Source of the DNA: Fuerstiella sp041398845
GTDB lineage: Bacteria; Planctomycetota; Planctomycetia; Planctomycetales; Planctomycetaceae
Reading direction: 5' to 3'
Length of the DNA stretch: 64,000 nt
Assembly: GCA_041398845.1 (NCBI GenBank)
Contig: JAWKTZ010000011.1
Location: forward strand, 186,001 to 250,000
Shown here: positions 19,101-27,600 of the stretch, one piece after another
How positions within the stretch are numbered: the stretch's first letter is position 1
How the letters are laid out: the number at the start of each line of letters is the position of its first letter
Notes under the pieces: generated by a model
Databases searched by the model: none
Told to the model about the DNA's origin: nothing
What the model saw: only the letters and a program-made list of their open reading frames with translations
Made by a program: the position numbers and the translations under genes

Positions 19101-19685
19101 TCATGCTTCGTCCTGCCTGTGCTGGCGGGTGGACGCTTTCAGCCGGTCTGCCAGCTTCGACCATTCCCGGGCCTGATCTGTTTTTCCGAGTTGCTGGTAA
19201 AGACTGGATACCTGTCGGCAGTCCTGTGGTGTCGGGACGTCAGGAAGTGTCCGTGTCAGATTCCACAGGGCGATCTCACTTTTTGCCAGCAGGTGAGATC
19301 TTTCATAATAGTCTCCGGCTTCAGAAACCCGCCCCAGTTTCTGCAGCAGTCTCGCCACACGCGAATGAGCTTCGCGATCCGCCGGCCTGAATTCCAATAC
19401 CTTAATCGCTGAATTCAAACCAGTCTGGTTGTCTCCGGAAAGTTCGGCCAGTCGGGATTGGATTCGATGGAAATCCGGGTTGTTCGAGACACGTTGCTGT
19501 GTGTCCGACAGTTGACTGAAAACATTCCGGGCAGCCTCAAGGTCCCCGGCCTCCAGCAGAAATTCCGCACGCGTCAGAACGGTCCTGATGTGAACACCGG
19601 AAATCTGAACTGCTTCGTTCAGAAACGTTCGGGCACGAATGAAATCGCCGGACTTCCATGAACACACTGCGATTGCCAGTGCCAC
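19101..19685 (-). CDS. TPR protein, possibly a 5'-truncated gene
   Basis: About 194 residues of TPR helices (AVCSWKSGDFIRARTFLNEA, LTRAEFLLEAGDLEAARNVF, SSLYQQLGKTDQAREWSKLA). The only available start is a GTG at 19685 with no ribosome site, and it falls inside a TPR motif. No signal peptide is present although the following gene encodes an exported protein. Just upstream, in another frame, lies a prepilin leader with an excellent ribosome site, at 19792. I infer that the original 5' part is missing or is joined to the leader by a frameshift. It is downstream-linked to the CRTAC1-like gene. Confidence 0.65.
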   Translation of the reverse strand: MALAIAVCSWKSGDFIRARTFLNEAVQISGVHIRTVLTRAEFLLEAGDLEAARNVFSQLSDTQQRVSNNPDFHRIQSRLAELSGDNQTGLNSAIKVLEFRPADREAHSRVARLLQKLGRVSEAGDYYERSHLLAKSEIALWNLTRTLPDVPTPQDCRQVSSLYQQLGKTDQAREWSKLADRLKASTRQHRQDEA

Positions 19686-19792
19686 AGTGCCCTGGTCAGA
19701 ATGATGCTCGCAATTAGGATCGCGATAATGGCTATCACAACCAGTAGCTCAATCAAAGTAAAACCAGCTTTTTTCTTCTGTTGCAGCTCCAT
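19619..19792 (-). CDS. Short ORF with prepilin leader, out of frame with the TPR gene
   Basis: ATG 19792 is preceded by CGGAGG at ideal spacing. It encodes MELQQKKKAGFTLIELLVV and the rest of a classic type IV prepilin helix (IAIIAILIA). The usual continuation of a DUF1559 pilin (LLLPAVQQAREAARR) is replaced by SIILTRALWHWQSQ. The frame then runs through the TPR coding DNA for about 30 more codons and stops at 19619. Its start signals are good, but its 3' half is not pilin-like. Either it is a membrane-leader peptide, or it is the 5' end of a fused pilin-leader/TPR gene broken by a 1- or 2-base shift near 19700. Confidence 0.55.
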   Translation of the reverse strand: MELQQKKKAGFTLIELLVVIAIIAILIASIILTRALWHWQSQCVHGSPAISFVPERF

Positions 19793-20207
19793 GGGAAGAC
19801 CTCCGGGAAAAGGAATGAACAAGGCAGAACTCTGCTTTGAAAGGAAGGACACGAAGAATTCGCCCTCCGCGACAGCTTTCTTATAAACGGAAAAGCGGCG
19901 AGTGTCTATTCTGCGACTTAGCTTTTTTTGGCGATTTTCTTAGATCTTTACCAATAGAGTCTTGATTCACTGTGAATTTTTCTGTGGCGGTGGACATCTG
20001 CTCAGTGTTGTTGTCCGGGCTGGAACCCTGAGCTTTAACCCAGGATCCCAGGCAGTTGCAGAATCTGCTCCGGACGGTCTCATCTCTACAGAACCTCCCG
20101 GTATCGCGCCGATTGGGCAACATTTGGTCCGTGACTTCTTAGTCAACTGGTTAACGATGGCTGGAACTCCGTGAAAACGCCACGATGCCAGATCAAATCC
20201 GAATTTG
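19793..20207. other. Intergenic region with no recognised gene
   Basis: This 415-base region separates two minus-strand transcription units. It should contain the promoter for the prepilin-leader/TPR/CRTAC1 unit, but no clear -35/-10 pair stands out. T-rich stretches near 19920-19980 could be the 3' end of the exosortase unit's transcript. No stable hairpin with a T-run was found by eye. Confidence 0.5.
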
Positions 20208-21791
20208 TCACTCGTAGCAACGATCCAGTGCCTGCGGCGAGAGTTCCTTGATTTGAAGCATTGCTCTCCGAATTGCGTCGGAATGTTTTCCTCCATCGAC
20301 GCAGGTCTTCAGGTCCCGGGCAGCAATGTCCCAGCGACTTGTTGCTACTGCGATCAGCCCTCGAGTTTCCAAAAAGGACAGATTGTCAGGACACGCAGCG
20401 ACGGCGATGCCAGCCTGCTGCCATGCTCGAACCAGAGTCTCGGAAGTTGCCGTCTCTGGCGTTTCAGCTGCAGCTTTGGACGCATCCGACGAATCCCTGG
20501 CTGTGGCGAGCTGGAGCAGCGTCCATGCCAGATTGTTGGCGACAACCGGATGGTCCGGAGCGGCCAGTGACGCCTGCTGCAGCAGCTCGGCTGCACGCAG
20601 GAAGTCGGATTTTGCAGCAGAGTCGGTTCCCAGCAGAAGCGGTGCCAGCCAGACACCTTCGCCGTTCAGCAGAGCCGCATGAAGAGCCACGACCGGACCT
20701 GGCAGCGACACCTGCAATCCCGGAGAAATGTCAAGGCTGTGCGTGGACGGCAAGGCATACTTCGCATCCCATTCGGGCGAATAGCTCAGTGCCAGCGCAA
20801 TCTCCTCAAGCTGAACGGTCGACGCTTCCTGTGACATCATTGCCAGCCAGCGAACGTATTGTTTCGTAAGCTGATTCGTCAGAGCGTCAGATGGGGCCGA
20901 CCGACAGCCTTCCGCCAGCAGGAAAACGGATTCGAGCATCCGTCCCTGAGCAGCAACGACGCGACTCAGCTCCAGCCGCGTATCAATGTGATCAGGGTTT
21001 CTCAGAAGTGTCTTCTGCAACACAGGTTCTGCCAGCCGCAGCCAGCGAATTGCCTGCCGGGAATCGTTTGCCCTGGCACAGATGGCTGACAGTTTCAGCA
21101 GGACATCCGAATTGTCCGGATGATGCGGCACCAGGATCTGAATGGCCTGTTGATGGTAGCCCCTGTGACTGATGAAATCCGCGAGCATCAGAGCCGGATT
21201 CGCGTCGCCGGGAGCGGCAAACATTTCATGCTGCAGAGCGAGAGTCTGGCAACGGTCGTTCTTTGGAATGCGGGACTTCCAGAACTCAGCAAGAAATCGA
21301 TGGGCGGGGGCGTAGCCGTTCGCGCCAGAACGGCGTGGAGCCAGGGACTGCATAAGAGTCAGCGCTCGCCGCAGAACCGGACTGACGGGGTGTGATGGCT
21401 CCACCGCATCTTCGACCGGCGGGATCAGCACATGGACTTGATTCGCTCCGTCCGCGGAGTCGTACAGACGCAGGGCAAAGTCGTATGTCGCCCGCGCGGG
21501 ATCCTCAGACAGTGAAGCCATTCTGGTGAAATAGAGTTCTGCAGCATCGCTGTCATTCTGACGCAGGGCTGTTTCGGAAAGGTGCGAAAATCGTTCTCGA
21601 AGTGCTGACCGGGCCGCATCAGAATGCTGTTGTCGCAGGGTCAGCAGAACGGCAAGCGTCAGGACTGCCGCGGGCAGTCCCATAGCCAGATGCAGTGGCT
21701 GCCGTGACCGGCAGTATCGTTGAACGAAGGCTGGCAGCGAACCAATAAATCGGCTCGGCGAGAATTTGAATTGCCAGAGGCAGCGTATCAT
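20208..21791 (-). CDS. TPR membrane protein coupled to the exosortase
   Basis: A 527-residue protein whose ATG overlaps the exosortase stop codon (ATGA), so the two are translationally coupled. A basic N-terminal region of about 30 residues leads into one hydrophobic segment (MGLPAAVLTLAVLLTL) and then TPR-type helices such as LMLADFISHRGYHQQAIQIL, RQAIRWLRLAEPVLQKTL and VVANNLAWTLLQLATARD. I infer a bitopic inner-membrane protein with a periplasmic TPR domain that assists PEP-CTERM protein sorting or assembly. It resembles the TPR protein at the left edge of the window in layout. No catalytic motif is seen. Confidence 0.82.
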   Translation of the reverse strand: MIRCLWQFKFSPSRFIGSLPAFVQRYCRSRQPLHLAMGLPAAVLTLAVLLTLRQQHSDAARSALRERFSHLSETALRQNDSDAAELYFTRMASLSEDPARATYDFALRLYDSADGANQVHVLIPPVEDAVEPSHPVSPVLRRALTLMQSLAPRRSGANGYAPAHRFLAEFWKSRIPKNDRCQTLALQHEMFAAPGDANPALMLADFISHRGYHQQAIQILVPHHPDNSDVLLKLSAICARANDSRQAIRWLRLAEPVLQKTLLRNPDHIDTRLELSRVVAAQGRMLESVFLLAEGCRSAPSDALTNQLTKQYVRWLAMMSQEASTVQLEEIALALSYSPEWDAKYALPSTHSLDISPGLQVSLPGPVVALHAALLNGEGVWLAPLLLGTDSAAKSDFLRAAELLQQASLAAPDHPVVANNLAWTLLQLATARDSSDASKAAAETPETATSETLVRAWQQAGIAVAACPDNLSFLETRGLIAVATSRWDIAARDLKTCVDGGKHSDAIRRAMLQIKELSPQALDRCYE

Positions 21792-23569
21792 CGTTCAGGC
21801 TCGTCGTTCGGCGGATCTGGAACCTGGGAAATCCTGACCACCGGCGTGCCGCTGGCAGGTGGACCGAGTTCTTCAGCCGCGTTTCGAAGAATGCTCTGCT
21901 GTGCCGTTTCCGAAGGCGAAGTGCGACTGGTCCAGTGGCGCTGAAGCGCTGACAGGACCAGTCCGAACAGGTGACGTTCTGCCGCCAGCTCCGACGCCAC
22001 GGGCACCCCTGTCTGCGGCTGCGTTAGCAGACACAGATGCCAGTATGCCTCGCCGGGACGTTTCGTGGCGGCAAGGTCCAGTTGAGATCGGAGCCGAGTC
22101 GCAAGCCCGGCTGTTGGATCCTCCTGAATGCGTTTGACAAGTTCGCCTGACGATCGCAGGAAACAGGTATACAGACGAGCGCGCTGGCCAGCCGCATTGA
22201 CCAGACTCGCCATCGACATGCGACCGCCGCTGTTGTGCCCGGGGATCGACTGTGTGTTGGTTTCCTGAAACTTCCAGGACTCCTCAATGGCTTCCGGAAA
22301 CGTTCTCTCCGCATCCGGCACTGGACCGAGAATGGAAATCGTTCCCTGAACAGCAGGCGCAGTAAACGACCACGCAGCGAGAGGTCTGACGTGCGCTGCA
22401 GAAACGTGGTCTCGGTATCTTTCATCTGTTCTGAACGCGTCGACGCGTAGTCCCGGAATTCCATCAAACGTGCCTCTGTTCAAAGCCGGGACGAAGGCCG
22501 ATCGAGTCGACGGTCCCGAAGATGCTTCGGAAACACTGGAAGGCGTTTCCGACATGTGCATCGCCATGGCAGCCAAAGTTCCCCAGTACAGAGCTGCTGC
22601 CCCGAATAGTCCCATCGTGAGACCGTTGAGCATCCGTCGTCGCCCCACGATGAAGGCCAGCTGAGAACTGCGGGACCGATATACGAGCGACCGATTGACA
22701 GTCGTCAGAATATTCCAGAGCGACGTGGCCGTCAGGGCCTGGGTGCTGTTTTCAGAATCCAGTTGCCGGTCATCTCCGATCGACTGCAGGAAGAAATCGA
22801 TTAGTGCCTTCGTACTGGCGATGCCAGCCAGAGGCAGCAACAGCGTGACAATGCCCAGAACTTCGTGTGGCCAGCCGGTGGTCAGATCCACCTGCCGCCA
22901 TGCATGAGCGACCGCGATGGCGACGATGCGACAGACGTTGCCGATCAACGCCCACCAGACGACGGACACCTGCAGAGGCACACTGCGAATCAGGCGAACT
23001 TCGAACAGAGCGACAAAGAGAAGTGTGGCTGCCATCAACAGATAGACGGAACTGATGCCGCTGCAGGCCTCTTCCACGAAGAGCCGCTTTTCAGAAAGCT
23101 CCAGAACATTGCCGCGCATCAGGTGAGGCACATTCAGAAAATCCAGCAGTGAGCTCGCCCGGACCGACGACATCAACTGAAGCTTGTGAACCAGTTGTTC
23201 GTCCAGACCCAGCGGCAGCGGAATCAGTATGACGAGCAGTCTCCAGAACCGCCGCGCATCCGGAAAATGGTTCAACAGCGAATTGCCCAGAAGCAGCAGC
23301 GATACAGCTCCCAGCCACGGCGACCAGAACCACATCGAGCCGACCAGCGCCAGCAGAGCGATGCCGCAGGTCGCCGGTTCCACTCGCCAGGTTCCGGCCT
23401 GCGGAAAGTCGGCTTCACGCACATTTTTTGCCGTCAGCAAAACGACGGTGACCACGTACACCGGGAAGAACTGAAAATGATCACGGCTCCACAAATGACA
23501 GCCGTGTTCCCACAGCAGGCTGCCGTACGCGAGCAGAGCAGCCGTGGCAAAAACAAGCCAGTGTTGCAT
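21788..23569 (-). CDS. xrtU: Exosortase, planctomycete type (XrtU-like)
   Basis: A 593-residue membrane transpeptidase expected to cut and anchor PEP-CTERM proteins. The N-terminal ~260 residues contain eight or so hydrophobic segments and the exosortase triad: Cys169 in LFVEEACSGISSVYLL, Arg214 in GNVCRIVAIAVAH and His235 in GWPHEVLG. The remaining ~330 residues hold another membrane segment and a soluble domain like the EpsI-type extension seen in large exosortases. I chose ATG 23569, 13 bases after the upstream PEP-CTERM gene; an earlier in-frame start would overlap that gene. The XrtU subtype is a judgement from host and architecture, not a model hit. Confidence 0.87.
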   Translation of the reverse strand: MQHWLVFATAALLAYGSLLWEHGCHLWSRDHFQFFPVYVVTVVLLTAKNVREADFPQAGTWRVEPATCGIALLALVGSMWFWSPWLGAVSLLLLGNSLLNHFPDARRFWRLLVILIPLPLGLDEQLVHKLQLMSSVRASSLLDFLNVPHLMRGNVLELSEKRLFVEEACSGISSVYLLMAATLLFVALFEVRLIRSVPLQVSVVWWALIGNVCRIVAIAVAHAWRQVDLTTGWPHEVLGIVTLLLPLAGIASTKALIDFFLQSIGDDRQLDSENSTQALTATSLWNILTTVNRSLVYRSRSSQLAFIVGRRRMLNGLTMGLFGAAALYWGTLAAMAMHMSETPSSVSEASSGPSTRSAFVPALNRGTFDGIPGLRVDAFRTDERYRDHVSAAHVRPLAAWSFTAPAVQGTISILGPVPDAERTFPEAIEESWKFQETNTQSIPGHNSGGRMSMASLVNAAGQRARLYTCFLRSSGELVKRIQEDPTAGLATRLRSQLDLAATKRPGEAYWHLCLLTQPQTGVPVASELAAERHLFGLVLSALQRHWTSRTSPSETAQQSILRNAAEELGPPASGTPVVRISQVPDPPNDEPER

Positions 23570-23582
23570 CGTCAGACCCGCT

Positions 23583-24296
23583 TCAGGCAGCAAAACTTCC
23601 GGAATCCGAAGGAAATGTACCGCGCCGTCGCATCCAGAACACGCCTCCCGCACACGCCAGCAAAGCGGCAACCAGAAACGTCGACGGTTCAGGTACGGCA
23701 GCCGCAGAGACGGTCAACGAGACGGATTCTGCAGCCTCGGACGCCGTAAGCAGGGCATCCAGAGGCAGCAACGACGGCCCGCCAGTCGTGTTGCCGATAT
23801 CGGCACCTCCAAAAATATCGGCCGTGAGCGTCGACACGTTGCCTGCCGGTCCGTTGGCTGTCACTTGAAACCGACCAATCATCACTTCCATCGCTCCTGC
23901 CATCGCAGCAGATGTCACTCCAGGTCCGGGAGAGACTGCCGCAACGGCGGAGAACGCAAGAACACGACCAGCCGCAATCCCAGGAGCTGCTGCAGTTGGT
24001 AACGGGGAGACCAGAAACCCGGCACCCGGAGTCGAAAACATACCCGTCGCTGCCGTTCCCAGGGTGTTCGTTTCGAGAATTCTGGCGCCACCATTCAGCA
24101 GTCCATCGGTCGACATCGGACTTGTTCCATCCGTATCGACCAGAAACAAATCCAGGAACGCAGAGCTGCCAGCGTTCAGAGTCCGAGCTCGCGTTCCGTC
24201 GTCAAGACGCAGGTCCAGAACGAGAGCGGCGTGGATGGGCGTGCTAGTCAACAAAACGATTGTTGCCAGGATCAGGGTTCGACATGGAGAAGGCAT
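23583..24296 (-). CDS. PEP-CTERM protein encoded next to the exosortase
   Basis: A 237-residue exported protein. MPSPCRTLILATIVLLTST ending at IHA-A is the signal peptide. The middle is rich in Ala, Gly and Thr with no enzyme motif. The C-terminus has the sorting signal AAAVPEPSTFLVAALLACAG then FWMRRR and a short extra tail (GTFPSDSGSFAA). It is 13 bases upstream of the exosortase gene, so it is probably a dedicated or test substrate of that enzyme. GAAAGAA serves as a weak ribosome site. Confidence 0.9.
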   Translation of the reverse strand: MPSPCRTLILATIVLLTSTPIHAALVLDLRLDDGTRARTLNAGSSAFLDLFLVDTDGTSPMSTDGLLNGGARILETNTLGTAATGMFSTPGAGFLVSPLPTAAAPGIAAGRVLAFSAVAAVSPGPGVTSAAMAGAMEVMIGRFQVTANGPAGNVSTLTADIFGGADIGNTTGGPSLLPLDALLTASEAAESVSLTVSAAAVPEPSTFLVAALLACAGGVFWMRRRGTFPSDSGSFAA

Positions 24297-24437
24297 TTTG
24301 GTTCTTTCGGATGCAATTTAAAGAATGAGGCGTATCGGAAAACTAAACAACTGCTGCTGCGGAAGAAACCCCGCAGTATTCAGCTTCATCCACTCTTAAC
24401 CAGATGATCTGAAGTCCTGAGAGTTTGTCGTCACAGG

Positions 24438-24574
24438 TTAACTGGACAGCGCCAGCTTCTGTGCCGTGGTAACCCGAAGCGTCAGCGCGGGAATGAGTTG
24501 CGCTCAGATCCCTCGCTCACGCGTCGGGTTCCGAAATACGACCCTTTTTGCGAACTTGGCGCTGTCCAGTTAAG
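24438..24574. repeat. MITE-like 137-bp element with 17-bp terminal inverted repeats
   Basis: TTAACTGGACAGCGCCA (24438-24454) is the exact reverse complement of TGGCGCTGTCCAGTTAA (24558-24574). A second, nested pair lies inside: AACCCGAAGCGT against ACGCGTCGGGTT. There is no coding capacity. It fills most of the 308-base gap between the exosortase unit and the giant surface-protein gene, both on the minus strand. It may fold into a strong hairpin between them. Confidence 0.8.
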
Positions 24575-24604
24575 AAACGATGAATTTCTACCGGCTGTCG
24601 ACAC

Positions 24605-27600
24605 TTAGAGCGGCGGCAGGTGTCTCCCAAAGTTGCTGAAAAAGGCTCCAAACTCTTCAAGCAGGTCATCATCATCGTCTCGGTCAAACACGTTGGAGAA
24701 GGCGGCATCTCCGTAATAGGCGCGGAAGAAGTTTCCGTAGTCAGCTCCGTCCACATCGCGGTCACCATCGGAGTCTCCAAACAGACGGTGGAAGCGAATT
24801 TTTTCTTCGCCACCAGAGGTTCCGGATTTGTCTGCGTCGAAGCTCTGCGGTCCACCATTGATCGTCAGCTCATAGTTGCCGTCAATGAGACTTCCCACAG
24901 CGCCGGAAGCTTCAACGGAAGCTCCAGCAGCAAACGAGAGCACCACGACCGTTCGGCCGTTGGAAGCTGTTGCCGATTCGAAGACCAATCCAACGTTGGT
25001 TCCGGTCGTTTGATTCAGCAAACTAAATGTGCCGTCCGTGACTGAAGCGGCTGTGATCGTCATTTCGCCCTCCAGGACAACCTGAACACGGCGAATAATC
25101 GACCGTTGCCCGTTTTGCTCAACACTCAGGCCATCTTCCAGAATTGCATCCTCATTGTAGAACGTGACATCTTCGAGACGGATCACTGCCGCAGGGGCTT
25201 CGTCATCTGTATTCAGCACGTCGATCAATACATCCTGTGTGTATTGCCATGCGGTGTCGGATGCTGCTGTATCAACGGAGAGTGTGATGTCCAGTTCCTG
25301 CGTGCCGTCGGCGACCAGGTCATCGACGCCGGTTACAGTCACCATCTGAGGAACATCCCAGTTGGATGGTGTAAACGTAAGCGTGGCTGTGGAAACAGTC
25401 GCTTCGCCTTCATTGCTGCTCACGACCGTAATCACAACGTCGCTTGTTGGTTGTGCTCCAAGAGTCACATCAAATGTTGCTGTCGTTCCCGTTTCGCTGA
25501 CGGTCAGCGTAGCCGGAGTGGCTTTGATCCTTCTCAGGTCGTCACTGATAACCTGAATCTGGCTGGAATTGTTTGCTGCATCGGCGGCGACCGTACCGAC
25601 TGAACCAATCAAGTCCAAACTGATGACCAGCGATTCAATCTGTTCTGCCAAGCCGTCGTCCAGTACAGGGACGTCGATATCAGCGGTGGTGCTTCCTGCA
25701 ACAATGACAACTGAACCGGACAGCGCGGCGAAGTCTGAGCCGCTGGTTGCAGTACCGCTGACCGTGTAGGCCACAGTGATGTCTGATTCAGATGCAAGAG
25801 TTGAGGTCACAACAAACTTTCCATTCTGCAGACCGGCCTCGCGAGCATCTTTCGTTCCGGCAATGCTGACTGTAGCCGAATTCGCATCAGTCACGTCCAG
25901 CATTGCTGCTCCGCTACTGTAACCATCAGCTTTGGCCATCAGAGCCACTGTCTGCGTTCCATCAACGACGGTGTCATCCAGACCGGTGATCGTAAATGTG
26001 GCTGATGCCTGATTGGCAGGAATCGTCACTGTGGTGTCGTGACTGATTTCCGTACTGTCGTCGTTGGTCAGGGTGACCGTAACGGCGGAAGACAAATCGC
26101 CTTCTCGTGTGACGGTTCCTGTTGCCGTGCCGCCGTTCTCTGCGATTTCCGTCGCATCAATCGTCAGCGTCAGAGCCGGAGCCAGTTCGATTGTGGTCAG
26201 CGTCTGGCTGACTTCGTTGGTAATCACCAGCAGTGGGTTCCCTGTTGGGCTGCTGGCGGCATCAATGAAGATCAGGCCTTCCGGCGAGATGTCGCCGGGG
26301 ATGTTGATGTTGTCCACAAAGCGGACGTTGGTCGGGTCGGTCACGTTGAAGACCATCACATCGTTGGTGCGTTCCAGTCCGACAAATGCGAACGTCATTC
26401 CGCCGATGGTTGCCAGAGTGACACCTTCGGGTTCAGCTCCTTTATTGTCAGAGCGTCCGTCATCGAAGCTGCCTGACAAAGCGGTGAAGCGGTCCATGAA
26501 GCTGCCGCTGTCCCAGACCTGATTGCCGGCCGAGTCCCAAATGCTGAACGATCGACCGCCGAAGGCGTGAATCTGGTCGATGTCTCCGTCGTTGTCAGTG
26601 TCACCGTCGATTGATGACGCGGTTAGACGACCAAGAACCGCGTCGGTCAACTGGTCGCTCTGGAACAACAGAGCAGAACCATCCAGTGCCGGAAATCCCG
26701 TGTCGCCGAAGTCTTTGACTCGCGCTTCGTCACCGCCAGCGTCCGCGTCGCCTCGGCCGTCTCCTTCGTTTGCCGTCACAAAGTAAGTCATTCCGCCAAC
26801 GGTGTAGCTGTCAATGGCGTCCGGCATATAGACGCCTCGAACCGGAGCCGTGCGAATCTCAACGCCACTGTCTCGGTCGCTGGTATCCAGAGCATTGAAA
26901 GGCAGAGTGTGGTCTTTCGTGCCCAGCCCGATGATGTCATCGATATCGAAACCGGTGAAGGACGTGACGTCATTCACAACCGCAATCGCATTGTTTTCCT
27001 GCAGCGTGATATATGCTGTATTGCCTTCAACGGTGATGTATTCCGGTTCCAGATCAGCAGCGGCTGACGGAGCGGCCGGATGAATCCGCACTCCCTTTGC
27101 CTGCAGGGCCGCCGTGGTGATGCTGGCATCGGTGAATTCAAACGTGCCCACCGTGGATTCGGAAAGGTCGCCGACGTTCAGCGTGACGATGCTGATTCCG
27201 CCATTCGGATTCGGCAGCGCCGCCGGATGATTGTCGCCATTCGCAGACTGCCCCTCGTTCGCAACCAGCAGTCGAGTTCCATCCGGGCTGAAGGTGAGCA
27301 TGTCGGGCAGAGCTCCCACTTCGACCGATCCCAGGAACGCCAGATCGGATGCTCGATAGAACAGCACGTCGCCCGCATCCGTGATGGTGGCATCCGGAAC
27401 CGCGATGGCCACGATGCCGGCTGATGGACCGCTGCCGACCGCAACGCTGGTCACTGCGGACGAATCTGTTCCGCTGGATATCGGATCGATCAGCGTGATC
27501 TGCACCGGGTTATGAGGATCGCTGAAGTCGACAACCTCCAGGCCTCCGCCCGACGTCACAAACAGTCGATCGCTGCCGGGATCGAAGGCACTGATTTCCG

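Noticed and set aside
19685..19792. Programmed -1 frameshift at the A-rich run in the prepilin leader
   Set aside because: The run AAG AAA AAA GCT is not in the right phase for a slippery heptamer, and the TPR frame has a stop codon just downstream of it.
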